From the NCBI GenBank assembly GCA_965228785.1, contig CBDDIF010000001.1, positions 3,782,001 to 3,846,000 of the forward strand: a DNA stretch of 64,000 nucleotides, in the 5' to 3' direction. The notes under the pieces were generated by a model. The model made no database searches and was not told the DNA's origin. It worked only from the letters and a program-made list of their open reading frames with translations. Position numbers and translations under genes: made by a program. This DNA comes from Hoeflea_A sp965228785. Lineage in GTDB: Bacteria > Pseudomonadota > Alphaproteobacteria > Rhizobiales > Rhizobiaceae. Below are positions 26,307 to 34,917 of the stretch, in pieces. Each line of letters begins with the position of its first letter. Within the stretch, counting starts at the first letter, position 1.

Positions 26307-27577
26307 GCGGAATAGGCCTCCAGCGCGCGGGCAAGTTCGCTGCGGTTGCGGGCGTAGTCCGGCAGGGGAACGCCATCGATCGCCGCTTGCCAGGCCTGTT
26401 TGAGGCTGGCGACGCCGGCAGCCGGCCCATCCGGATGCGCCATGATGCCGCCGCCGGCCGCATAGATGAGGTCAGTGGATTGCAGAGCGGCGTAGGTCGC
26501 TGCTGCCTGTTTGGCCGACTGGCCGGACGAGAACACCGGCATGGCGATGCACGGCTTGTCCGCGAACAAGGGTGACAGGCAGGTCTTTGCGGACTGGATG
26601 ACGCTGTTGTTGTCTTCGCAGAATTTGTTGTCCAGACCGTTGACGTGCATGTGGTCGGCGCCGGCTAGCCGCCAGATTTTCTGCCAAACGACGTAAGACC
26701 AGCCAAGCAGCGGGTGGCGGGACAAATATCCCCAGCCATTGCGATGGGCATGAATTGGCAGTTGGCTGTGGCGTGCGAGCTCCAGAAAACCGACCAGACC
26801 CACGGAGTTCAGGCTGACCATGACGCAGGTACCACCCAGGGCGAGGACGTGGTCGTGCCGACGGCGCATTTCGTCCAGGTCGCCGGTGATGTTGAGCGCA
26901 AACATCGGCTTTCGCCCTGTTCGGTCAGCTGCGTGGTCGACCTCCGCCATGACGGCTTTGGCGCGATCGTCGAAGGGACAAACCTCACCATCGGATTGCA
27001 ACTCGTCATCCTTGATGAAGTCGATATCTGCATCGAGCAATGTGCGCGTCAGCTCAGCGGTCGCGCCAACATCCAGGCCGATGCTCGGTTTGATGATTGT
27101 TCCGATGAGAGGCCTGTCATAGACGCCGCTCAGTTTACGCGTGCCGTCGACCCCAAATTTGGGTCCCGGATAACGATCGGCAAATTCTTGCGGCAGACGG
27201 ACATCAAGGATCCGCAGTCCCGAGAACTGCTTGAGTTCGAACAGGTTTCCGGCGACCGTTGCAAGTAGATTGGGCAGCGAAGCGCCGGTATTGCCCAGTG
27301 GCCATGACAGCGTTACGAGAGCCCGCCGGATCTCTCCCGACCCGTTTGCAGCGCCAGGGAGTGAAGGCGGACCATCATAGTCGGTTTCCCGCAGCTCTTC
27401 GATGCGTGCAGCTGAGCGTTCCTTCAACTCGGGAGTTTCTCCGGGCACCGAAACGAAAGTGCCGGAAGACTGTTCCCCAGCCATGGCCTCGACTGCTTCC
27501 CGAGGATCGACAGCGGTCTCGATAAGATAATCGGCTTCAATGCGAGTTACTGCTGAGGCACTGGCTGTCTTGGTCAT
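26303..27577 (-). CDS. RuBisCO-like protein, OiaX/OiaT type (3-oxo-isoapionate-4-phosphate cleavage)
   Basis: A 424-residue protein of the RuBisCO large-subunit superfamily. The key active-site features are kept: Lys163 in IIKPSIG, the carbamylatable Lys189 followed by metal ligands Asp191 and Glu192 (KDDE), His278-Arg279, His311, loop-6 Lys318, Ser350/351 and the phosphate-binding GGG with HPDGP near 375-384. The second lysine of the RuBisCO KPK motif is serine, so this is not a CO2-fixing enzyme. RuBisCO-like proteins next to oiaK and apnO either decarboxylate (OiaX) or cleave hydrolytically to glycolate and 3-phosphoglycerate (OiaT). The absence of tetrulose-phosphate isomerase genes in this operon favours the latter. 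Confidence 0.88.
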   Translation of the reverse strand: MTKTASASAVTRIEADYLIETAVDPREAVEAMAGEQSSGTFVSVPGETPELKERSAARIEELRETDYDGPPSLPGAANGSGEIRRALVTLSWPLGNTGASLPNLLATVAGNLFELKQFSGLRILDVRLPQEFADRYPGPKFGVDGTRKLSGVYDRPLIGTIIKPSIGLDVGATAELTRTLLDADIDFIKDDELQSDGEVCPFDDRAKAVMAEVDHAADRTGRKPMFALNITGDLDEMRRRHDHVLALGGTCVMVSLNSVGLVGFLELARHSQLPIHAHRNGWGYLSRHPLLGWSYVVWQKIWRLAGADHMHVNGLDNKFCEDNNSVIQSAKTCLSPLFADKPCIAMPVFSSGQSAKQAAATYAALQSTDLIYAAGGGIMAHPDGPAAGVASLKQAWQAAIDGVPLPDYARNRSELARALEAYSA

Positions 27578-29499
27578 GCCGGTTTCTCGAGGGAGGAGGC
27601 AAAAACGACCGAGAACGGTGCGATTTCAACTTCTTGGCTTTCGGTCGGGACCTCCTTGCCAAACCAGTCAGGATCGCAGACGGCATCGGAGAACGTTTGT
27701 GCGTTGAGCTGCCGAAGTGCTGCTCGGGTGGGCAATATGACACTTACCGTCCGATCGCTGAGATTGGCCAAGACCATGTCCCACGTATCCATCGAACCGG
27801 CGGCGATGCCAAACAGTCCGACCGGCAACCCGGAAATATGGAGGCGGTTGTGGCCGGTCATTGCCGTGGCAGCACGGATCACGTGGAAAATCGGATAGAC
27901 GATGGCGTTCGGGTTTGCATCGAAATGCGGACGCGGCACCGGCTGGGGACAGGAGACGATACCGAATGGCCCAGCGGGAGCAGCCAGAGCCAGGACCTGA
28001 ATTGCGTGTCCCTGCGTCGCGCACAACGCGCCGACGGCGAACGCCGCTGCAAATGTACCACATTGCCGAGGGTCGAACCGGGCCATTGTCTGACGGACCT
28101 GCCGCGGATTGTGGGCGACATCGGTTCCATAGGGGTTGGACCGCATGCCAATCGAGAGGAGGCCGAGCCGCTGAGGTTTGCCATCGCTCAGGTGCGATGT
28201 GCTTTCGAAGACAAAGGGCAGGGCCTCAAGCGTTTCGCACACCGAACGGTCGTCTGCAGCGTGAACGATCGCGGTGCTTCCGTGACAAACGAAATCGCAT
28301 CCGGCGGGGTCGGGCGGGCAGCGATTGAACTCGGTGAAATTCGTCAGCATGCCGCCACCTACCGATGCGGCGCCGAATATGGCACGGGCGGCTTCGACAC
28401 AGTCCATAGGGGTGGGGCCTTCCGGCCAGGGCCCGGATGGCTGGTGGCTCATCAGGTAGGGCTCGGGAACAGCCAGGATCCCAGCCGGTGCAAGCTCTGC
28501 TTTCTCTAGTGCCGTTGCAACTTTTGTCAGATGCGCTTGAGGGTCTTCGCCCTGCGGGATCACGATCTCCAGATCGACGGAGGCTCCAAGTTCAGCAGCA
28601 AGGTGTTTGACCTCTGCAAGGAAACCGGGCTCATCGGCGGCGCGTAGCCTGGCCTGCAGCGTACGGATGCCGGTGCGCGTAATCAGTTCAATGGTGTTCG
28701 TGTCCGGCAGCCAACCCGGCTCCACCGCGAGCGCGATTTCCGGATGAACGCCCTCTGGAGAAAGAGCCAGAGATCGGGCTTCAGCAGATGCGCTGGTGCG
28801 ACCTCCACCCTTCAGTGAAATCGCGATTGTTTGACGGATCGTATCTCCCTTGGTGATGCGGTAGGTAAAGGGAACCACGAGCGGCCGGCAGTATGTTTTG
28901 TAGGACGCGTCGGTCCAATTGCGCTGGTCCTCCATCTCGAAGACTTCACCGTCGAAGGCGATGTCAACAGCGATGCCATCCACTGCGTGGCGCAGTCCCG
29001 CGATGTCCATGGCTGGTTGAGTCGGCGAAATGAGGCGGGGAAATTCAGAATGTTCGACCGTGCCGTCCGAGTGGAGAATGTCCAGTTTCTCGCCGGCGAC
29101 GCCCTCTACCGGGTGAAGAACGGTGAAGCCGGCGCGATTGGTGTCGAAATCGCGAGTCGCGCTCATTGAGAGGTCGACCTGGACCGATCCGTTAGCAGTG
29201 AGTGTGGCCGAAAGGCTGCAATCGAGTGCGCCATTATCGACCGAGAAGGCCAGGTTGTAACGAACCTCATCATCGTCGAAGTCAAGAGATTCAGCTTCAT
29301 TCTTCGGGGGCAGTGTGATCCAGCTCTGGTCCCGCACCGGCCATGCGATCGCTCTGACCACTTCGACACCGTTCCAGGTGATCGCCCTGATGGTTTCGCC
29401 GTCCATCAGGCAAGACAGCTCTCCAATTTCGACGGGTTTTGCCTCAGTCGGCTCGTCGGTCGTTCCGAACAACGCTGTGCTGGCCGGATTGGCTGCCAC
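27574..29499 (-). CDS. apnL: D-apionate lactonase
   Basis: A 641-residue protein without a signal peptide, so cytoplasmic. Its size and the N-terminal pattern (GELSCLMDGETIRAITWNGVEVVRAIAWPVRD) match ApnL, the large lactonase that hydrolyses D-apionolactone to D-apionate. The assignment rests on the match in length and start and on the apnL - RuBisCO-like - oiaK - apnO order. The start is a GTG at 29499 preceded by GGGGAGGG. As first gene of the ten-gene operon it follows the regulator by 138 bp, where a candidate operator lies. Confidence 0.8.
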   Translation of the reverse strand: MAANPASTALFGTTDEPTEAKPVEIGELSCLMDGETIRAITWNGVEVVRAIAWPVRDQSWITLPPKNEAESLDFDDDEVRYNLAFSVDNGALDCSLSATLTANGSVQVDLSMSATRDFDTNRAGFTVLHPVEGVAGEKLDILHSDGTVEHSEFPRLISPTQPAMDIAGLRHAVDGIAVDIAFDGEVFEMEDQRNWTDASYKTYCRPLVVPFTYRITKGDTIRQTIAISLKGGGRTSASAEARSLALSPEGVHPEIALAVEPGWLPDTNTIELITRTGIRTLQARLRAADEPGFLAEVKHLAAELGASVDLEIVIPQGEDPQAHLTKVATALEKAELAPAGILAVPEPYLMSHQPSGPWPEGPTPMDCVEAARAIFGAASVGGGMLTNFTEFNRCPPDPAGCDFVCHGSTAIVHAADDRSVCETLEALPFVFESTSHLSDGKPQRLGLLSIGMRSNPYGTDVAHNPRQVRQTMARFDPRQCGTFAAAFAVGALCATQGHAIQVLALAAPAGPFGIVSCPQPVPRPHFDANPNAIVYPIFHVIRAATAMTGHNRLHISGLPVGLFGIAAGSMDTWDMVLANLSDRTVSVILPTRAALRQLNAQTFSDAVCDPDWFGKEVPTESQEVEIAPFSVVFASSLEKPA

Positions 29500-29528
29500 G
29501 ATTATTCCCTCCCCAGAGATTGGATTAA

Positions 29529-29539
29529 TGATTATACCA
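29529..29539 (-). promoter_or_regulatory. Candidate FadR-type operator upstream of apnL
   Basis: The reverse strand reads TGGT-ATA-ATCA, an inverted pair of tetramers with a 3-base spacer, about 30 bp before the apnL start. The arrangement matches TGGT-N3-ACCA, the operator class of FCD-type GntR regulators (FadR, PdhR, LldR). A very similar site lies at the regulator start codon, with 12 of 15 bases shared. Confidence 0.55.
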
Positions 29540-29637
29540 GTTGAAAATTGACGTCAATGACCCCGGCCGGCAGCCTTTGCGACTTGCCGGTTTTACGGCG
29601 ATGTTTTCGAGCTAATGGGGATCAGGTAACTGTACGG

Positions 29638-30375
29638 CTAGTCGTCCGCTTCAGGCGGCCGATCGTGATTTCTGTGGTACAGCGCATTGGCGCGATTGAG
29701 GTGATCCATCATGGCCTGGGCCGCGCGCTCGTCGTCCTTGTCGGTTATCGCAGAAACGATCTCCCGGTGCTCCTTGATCGTCAGGTTCTCAAGGCCCTGT
29801 TTGCGCACCAAATCGATATGAAAGTGAGCCAGCCATCCGAACATCGCTTCGCTCAACGACGAGAATATCGGGTTGCCGGATATCTCAGCGATGGTTCGGT
29901 GGAAAGCCCCATCGCACTCCAGGAAAACACGCGAATTCGTGCTTGCTGCCTCTTGTTCATCAACGATTTGAACGAGTTTGGAAATGTCGGACGGTTGGCG
30001 CTTGGCAGCCGCGATCCGCACCATTTGTGTCTCGAAGACGACACGGGCTTCCTTCAGGTGAGCGAGATTGGCCGGCGAATGACGCAGCAGGTGTCGCATC
30101 GTGTCGCCAAGTTCATCGACCGTTCTGCTAAACGACGGTTCCGCGACCTTGGGCCGTTCACCGTGACGGATCTCGATCAGCCCCATGCGGGCCAGGTTCT
30201 GCATGGCCTCGCGTATGGCCGGACGGCCAACCGAATAGGCGCGCATCAATTCGCGCTCGGAAGGCAGTGGATCGCCGGGCGCATAGTCAGGATTGCGAAT
30301 GATTTCCAGAAGGCGCTCCTGCACGTCGTCAGAGAGCTTGCGCCGCTTGATAGGTGTATCTGGTGTGATCATCAT
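29638..30375 (-). CDS. GntR-family transcriptional regulator (FadR/FCD subfamily)
   Basis: A 245-residue regulator. The N-terminal winged helix-turn-helix covers about residues 10-75 (PSERELMRAYSVGRPAIREAMQNLARMGLIEIRHG), and an all-helical FCD ligand-binding domain follows, with the metal-binding histidines in CDGAFHRTIAEISGN and IKEHREIVSAI. I take the ATG at 30375 or the adjacent one at 30372 as start. It probably represses the apionate operon until a sugar-acid ligand appears; an operator-like site overlaps its own start codon, which suggests autoregulation. Confidence 0.9.
   Translation of the reverse strand: MMITPDTPIKRRKLSDDVQERLLEIIRNPDYAPGDPLPSERELMRAYSVGRPAIREAMQNLARMGLIEIRHGERPKVAEPSFSRTVDELGDTMRHLLRHSPANLAHLKEARVVFETQMVRIAAAKRQPSDISKLVQIVDEQEAASTNSRVFLECDGAFHRTIAEISGNPIFSSLSEAMFGWLAHFHIDLVRKQGLENLTIKEHREIVSAITDKDDERAAQAMMDHLNRANALYHRNHDRPPEADD
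30361..30371 (+). promoter_or_regulatory. Candidate FadR-type operator at the regulator start codon
   Basis: Reads TGGT-GTG-ATCA, overlapping the first codons of the GntR gene. Together with one flanking base to the left and three to the right it agrees in 12 of 15 bases with the site before apnL. Binding here would block translation start or promoter clearance of the regulator gene itself. Confidence 0.5.
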
Positions 30376-30454
30376 AATACTGTATGCTCCAAATCCAGCT
30401 TGATTTGCAAGCACCGGATGACAATGTAAACCCGAACTCTGTTCAAATATGCGC

Positions 30455-30491
30455 AAAAAAGAAAGGCCTCCTGCAAGTGCAAAAGGCCTTC
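30455..30491 (-). terminator. Rho-independent terminator of nrdJ
   Basis: On the reverse strand, 26 bases after the nrdJ stop, AAGGCCT and AGGCCTT pair across a loop that itself has a short TGCA repeat. A run of T (TTTCTTTTTT) follows. This separates nrdJ from the GntR gene. Confidence 0.85.
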
Positions 30492-30516
30492 CTTGATCGG
30501 TTTATCGGCTACGTAT

Positions 30517-33500
30517 TCAACTGCAGCCGCTGGTCGCTCCGCAGGTGTCGCATTTCAGGCAGGTGCCGTTGCGGACCATCGTAAAGTTGGAGCATTCGGT
30601 GCAGGCGTCACCGGTGTAGCCCTGCATGATCGCCTTGGCGCGACGATCGGCTTCGACCCGTTCGGCATCTGCCTTCGCTTGTTCATCGAAGAGCTGCTCT
30701 TCTTCGGTCGACTCAAGCTCCATTTCCTCGCTGAGTTGGCGGGCGCGTTCCTCGTAGTCGCGCTTGAAAGCCTTGGTCTCTTCGATTTCGGCTTCCTGCG
30801 CGACGGCGGCTATGACAGCCCCGCCACCGCTGGCGATGGCCGTGACATTGCCTACGCCGCCGCCTGGACCACCGGAAGGTCCGGATCCCATCGGCTCGCT
30901 ACCACCGGGTGCGATGAGCTCGAGCTTGTGGCCGCGCGTCCAGCCCTTGGAGACGGGTTCCGTCTTGCCTTCCTGGATGCCTTTACCGAGCGCCGTGTTG
31001 CTGAAGTCCGAGGTATCGATATGAGCAAGGTCGTGGCGGTCGAGATAGGATACGGCGAGCTCGCGGAATACGTAATCGAGGATTGATGTCGCGTTCTTGA
31101 TCGCGTCGTTGCCCTGCACCATGCCGGCCGGCTCAAACTTGGTGAAGGTAAAGGCTTCGACATATTCCTCAAGCGGTACGCCGTATTGCAGGCCAAGCGA
31201 AATGGCGATGGCGAAGTTGTTCATCATGGCGCGGAAGGCAGCGCCTTCCTTGTGCATGTCGATGAAAATCTCGCCGATACGGCCGTCGTCGAACTCGCCG
31301 GTCCGCAGGTACACCTTGTGGCCGCCGACAACCGCCTTCTGGGTATAGCCTTTGCGTCGGTTCGGCAGCTTTTCGCGTTCGCGCACGACTTTCTCGACCA
31401 CCCGCTCGACGATCTTCTCGGCCACCGTCACCGCCTTGGCGGCGACCGGTGCCTCGATCAGTTCCTCAACCGCATCCTCTTCTTCCTCGTCTTCGATCAG
31501 CGAGGCATTGAGCGGCTGCGACAGTTTCGAGCCATCGCGATAGAGGGCATTGGCCTTGAGCGCGAGTTTCCAGGACAGCATATAGGCGTCCTTGCAGTCC
31601 TCGATCGTCGCCTCGTTCGGCATGTTGATGGTCTTGGAGATGGCCCCGGAGATAAACGGCTGGGCTGCGGCCATCATGCGAATGTGGCTGGCGGTCGACA
31701 GGAACCGTTTTCCGATCTTGCCGCAGGGATTGGCGCAGTCGAAGACAGGCAGGTGCTCGTCTTTCAGGCCCGGTGCCTCTTCGAGCGTCATGGCACCGCA
31801 GATGTGGATGTTGGCGGCGTCGATCTCCTTGCGGGTGAAACCCAGGTGCTCAAGCATATTGAACTCGAGATCATTGAGCTGTGCGGCTTCGATGCCGAGC
31901 GTCTCGCGGCAGAACTCTTCGCCCAGTGTCCACTGGTTGAAGGCGAACTTGATATCAAAGGCAGAGGCGAGGGCGTCGTTGAGCGCTTCGATCTTCTCTT
32001 CGGTGAAGCCCTTGGCCATCAGCGAGCCGGGGTTGACTGCCGGCGCCTGGTTAAGATTGCCGTGGCCGACCGCATAGGCCTCCATCTCGGCGATCTGGCT
32101 TTCCGAATAGCCGAGCGTGCGCAGAGCTTTCGGCACTGCCCGGTTGATGATCTTGAAGTAGCCGCCGCCGGCAAGTTTCTTGAACTTGACCAGTGCAAAG
32201 TCCGGTTCGATGCCGGTGGTGTCGCAATCCATGACCAGGCCGATCGTGCCGGTCGGTGCGATGACCGTTGCCTGGGCATTGCGGTAGCCATGTTTCTCGC
32301 CGAGTTCAACGGCCTGGTCCCAGGCAGCTTTTGCGTGGTCAACCAGACGCGCGTCCGGGCAATCGTCATGCAGCAGCGCCACCGGGTTGGTCGACAGGTC
32401 CTCGTAGCCGGAGGTTTCGCCATAGGCTGCGCGGCGGTGGTTGCGCATGACACGCTGCATGTTGGCTTCGTTTGGCTGGTAGCCCGGGAAAGTGCCGAGC
32501 TCACCGGCCATCTCAGCCGATGTCGCGTAGGCCACGCCGGTCATGATCGATGTTATCGCACCGCAGATTGCGCGGCCCGCTTCGGAGTCATAGGGAATGC
32601 CCGAAGTCATCAGCAAACCGCCGATGTTGGCATAGCCGAGACCAAGCGTGCGGTACTGATAGGACAGAGCGGCAATCTGGCGTGACGGGAACTGCGCCAT
32701 CATCACCGAGATTTCCAGCACAATCGTCCACAGGCGCACCGCGTGTTCGAATTCCTCTATGCGGAAGGCATTAGTGCCACGCTCGGCGAACTGCAGAAGG
32801 TTGAGCGATGCCAGATTGCAGGCCGTGTCGTCGAGAAACATGTACTCGGAACACGGATTGGAGGCGCGGATCGGACCCGCGGCAGGGCAGGTGTGCCAAT
32901 CGTTCATCGTGGTGTTGAAATGCAGCCCGGGGTCAGCGGACGCCCATGCGGCATAGCCGATGCTGTCCCACAGTTCGCGAGCCGGCATTGTTTTCGTCAC
33001 CTTGCCGTCGATACGACCAATCAGATCCCATTCGCGGTCTTCCTCGACCGCCTGCAGAAAGTTGTCCTTGATGGAAACGGAGTTGTTGGAGTTCTGTCCC
33101 GATACCGTCAGATAGGCTTCTGAATCCCAGTCGGTATCGTAGGTGGTGAACTCAAGATCCTTGTAGCCCTGGTGAGCGAACTGGATCACGCGCTTGATGT
33201 AGTTTTCCGGGACCTGCGCCTTCTTCGCGGCACGAACCTCGCGCTTGAGCGCCGGGTTCTTCTTTGGATCGAAACAATCGCCGTCTGGGCCGTCGCAATT
33301 GATGCAGGCCTTCATGATGGCCTTGAGATGTGTGTTTACGGTTTTGGAGCCGGTAACCAGGGCGGCGACCTTCTGCTCTTCCTTTACCTTCCAGTTGATG
33401 TAGGCCTCGATGTCAGGATGGTCGATATCGACGACCACCATCTTGGCGGCGCGGCGGGTCGTGCCGCCTGACTTGATGGCGCCTGCGGCGCGATCGCCAA

Positions 33501-34278
33501 TCTTCAGAAATGACATCAGACCGGAGGAGCGACCACCACCGGAGAGCCGTTCGCCTTCGCCACGCAGATGCGAGAAGTTCGAACCGGTGCCGGATCCGTA
33601 TTTGAACAGCCGCGCTTCACGAACCCACAGGTCCATGATGCCGCTTTCGTTCACCAGATCGTCTTCCACGGATTGGATGAAGCAGGCGTGCGGCTGCGGA
33701 TGCTCATAAGAGGATTCAGAGCGTGCGAGCTTGCCTGTGAAGGGGTCGACATAGAAATGACCCTGGCCGGGGCCGTCGATGCCGTAGGCCCAATGCAGGC
33801 CGGTGTTGAACCATTGCGGGCTGTTGGGCGCGACGCGCTGGGTAGCGAGCATATAGGCCTGCTCGTCGAAGAAGGCGCGGGCGTCGTCCTCGCTGTCGAA
33901 ATAGCCGCCTTTCCAGCCCCAATAGGTCCAGGTGCCGGCCAGCCGCGTGAAGACCTGGCGGGCATCGGTTTCCGATCCGTAGCGTTCATCTTCGGGGAGG
34001 GCTTGCAGGGCTTCTTCGTCCGGCACGGAGCGCCACAGCCAGGACGGAACCGCATTTTCTTCTATCTTTTTCAGGCGCGCGGGGACGCCGGCCTTGCGAA
34101 AATACTTCTGTGCGAGGATGTCGCTGGCCACCTGCGAGAACTGGCTGGGAACGTCAATATTGTCGAGCCGGAAGACGATCGATCCGTCCGGATTCTTGAT
34201 CTCGCTGGTCGCCGTGCGAAATTCGATCTCCGCATAGGGCGACTGGCCCGGTTTTGTGAATTGACGCTCAATGCGCAT
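30517..34278 (-). CDS. nrdJ: Vitamin B12-dependent ribonucleoside-diphosphate reductase
   Basis: A 1253-residue class II ribonucleotide reductase that makes deoxyribonucleotides using adenosylcobalamin, independent of oxygen. The catalytic barrel includes NPCSEYMFLDDTACNLASLNLL (about 480), with the active-site Cys and Glu elements, and the thiyl-radical loop further on. A long insertion (about 915-960) is rich in Glu, Val and Lys. The C-terminus ends with a zinc-ribbon-like CTEC...CLKCDTCGATSGCS cluster, the redox-active cysteines. The length is normal for the alphaproteobacterial long form. Tandem NrdR boxes lie about 140-185 bp upstream. Confidence 0.97.
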   Translation of the reverse strand: MRIERQFTKPGQSPYAEIEFRTATSEIKNPDGSIVFRLDNIDVPSQFSQVASDILAQKYFRKAGVPARLKKIEENAVPSWLWRSVPDEEALQALPEDERYGSETDARQVFTRLAGTWTYWGWKGGYFDSEDDARAFFDEQAYMLATQRVAPNSPQWFNTGLHWAYGIDGPGQGHFYVDPFTGKLARSESSYEHPQPHACFIQSVEDDLVNESGIMDLWVREARLFKYGSGTGSNFSHLRGEGERLSGGGRSSGLMSFLKIGDRAAGAIKSGGTTRRAAKMVVVDIDHPDIEAYINWKVKEEQKVAALVTGSKTVNTHLKAIMKACINCDGPDGDCFDPKKNPALKREVRAAKKAQVPENYIKRVIQFAHQGYKDLEFTTYDTDWDSEAYLTVSGQNSNNSVSIKDNFLQAVEEDREWDLIGRIDGKVTKTMPARELWDSIGYAAWASADPGLHFNTTMNDWHTCPAAGPIRASNPCSEYMFLDDTACNLASLNLLQFAERGTNAFRIEEFEHAVRLWTIVLEISVMMAQFPSRQIAALSYQYRTLGLGYANIGGLLMTSGIPYDSEAGRAICGAITSIMTGVAYATSAEMAGELGTFPGYQPNEANMQRVMRNHRRAAYGETSGYEDLSTNPVALLHDDCPDARLVDHAKAAWDQAVELGEKHGYRNAQATVIAPTGTIGLVMDCDTTGIEPDFALVKFKKLAGGGYFKIINRAVPKALRTLGYSESQIAEMEAYAVGHGNLNQAPAVNPGSLMAKGFTEEKIEALNDALASAFDIKFAFNQWTLGEEFCRETLGIEAAQLNDLEFNMLEHLGFTRKEIDAANIHICGAMTLEEAPGLKDEHLPVFDCANPCGKIGKRFLSTASHIRMMAAAQPFISGAISKTINMPNEATIEDCKDAYMLSWKLALKANALYRDGSKLSQPLNASLIEDEEEEDAVEELIEAPVAAKAVTVAEKIVERVVEKVVREREKLPNRRKGYTQKAVVGGHKVYLRTGEFDDGRIGEIFIDMHKEGAAFRAMMNNFAIAISLGLQYGVPLEEYVEAFTFTKFEPAGMVQGNDAIKNATSILDYVFRELAVSYLDRHDLAHIDTSDFSNTALGKGIQEGKTEPVSKGWTRGHKLELIAPGGSEPMGSGPSGGPGGGVGNVTAIASGGGAVIAAVAQEAEIEETKAFKRDYEERARQLSEEMELESTEEEQLFDEQAKADAERVEADRRAKAIMQGYTGDACTECSNFTMVRNGTCLKCDTCGATSGCS

Positions 34279-34414
34279 GTCTTTCCCTCGTCTTCAATTT
34301 AACCCGCCGCCGCCATTGACGAACAGGACACGACTACCCCTTACCGCGGCCGATTATCCCAGCAGCGGATCACTTTCGAACCAGCGTTCGTTGCAAATGT
34401 CCCCTTGCGACCAA

Positions 34415-34430
34415 ACGCTATATCTTGTGC
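34415..34430. promoter_or_regulatory. NrdR box 1
   Basis: Sixteen bases, acgCTATATcTTGtgc, agree at 13 positions with the NrdR consensus acaCwAtATaTwGtgt. NrdR is the nucleotide-sensing repressor of ribonucleotide reductase genes. The site is 137 bp upstream of the nrdJ start codon. Confidence 0.7.
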
Positions 34431-34445
34431 CGAAACTCGCTGCAA

Positions 34446-34461
34446 ACACTAAAGATAGTAT
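34446..34461. promoter_or_regulatory. NrdR box 2
   Basis: The second site agrees at 13 of 16 positions with the consensus and begins 31 bp after the first, three helical turns, the usual spacing for a cooperative NrdR pair. Confidence 0.7.
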
Positions 34462-34694
34462 TAACAGCTTCTTTACGCCAATCACATTTTTCCCGCGGCG
34501 CTGCCTGAAAAAGGCGCAAAAAAAGGTCCGTGTCCCAACGGGGAAAAACGCCCGCTCAGGACCTCATGTCCGAAACCTTACGCTTGATTTTACTCTGGCA
34601 AGAAACTCGCAGAACACGTCGCGGAAACAACGCTGAGACAGTAGAACGCGACTCGTTTTCCACCGTCAAGTGGTTGTTTGCGTCAGATTTGTGA

Positions 34695-34710
34695 ACACCA
34701 TATGTAGTGG
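34695..34710. promoter_or_regulatory. Isolated NrdR-box-like site
   Basis: Reads acaCcATATgTAGtgg, 13 of 16 to consensus, but has no partner at one to three helical turns and lies about 265 bp from the other pair. It may be a distant site or chance. Confidence 0.3.
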
Positions 34711-34917
34711 TCAAACGTGTGGAAATCGGGGAAAGCGCGAAGCCTTGAAATCCCTGACCTTGCCGCCTCGTCAAGCCACATTTTGCAAAAGGCCGCATAA
34801 ATTTTTTTTTGTTACAGCCTGTCGCATTTGGTTGATCGCGGCTGTTGTCGCAAAAGTGAATTACGAATCAGCGTCGGGTGATTCGGCTTCGCTTCGGTGC
34901 CGCCGGACGATAAGAAT

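Larger units (their letters stand above)
34279..34917. other. Intergenic region, nrdJ control region
   Basis: No credible gene here. The region has two 13/16 matches to the NrdR box exactly 31 bp apart near the nrdJ side, a third isolated match around 34700 and an A/T-rich block around 34800 with a ten-base T run. Reading frames present are short and have no family-like composition. It also separates nrdJ from the haloalkane dehalogenase gene, which ends at 34918 and is transcribed toward nrdJ. Confidence 0.6.

Noticed and set aside
26303..27577. A true carbon-fixing RuBisCO large subunit
   Set aside because: One KPK lysine is replaced, there is no small subunit or phosphoribulokinase gene, and the neighbours are an apionate pathway.
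34279..34917. A cobalamin riboswitch before nrdJ
   Set aside because: I could not find the conserved B12-box pattern, and the B12-dependent enzyme would not need to be shut off by cobalamin. NrdR boxes explain the control better.
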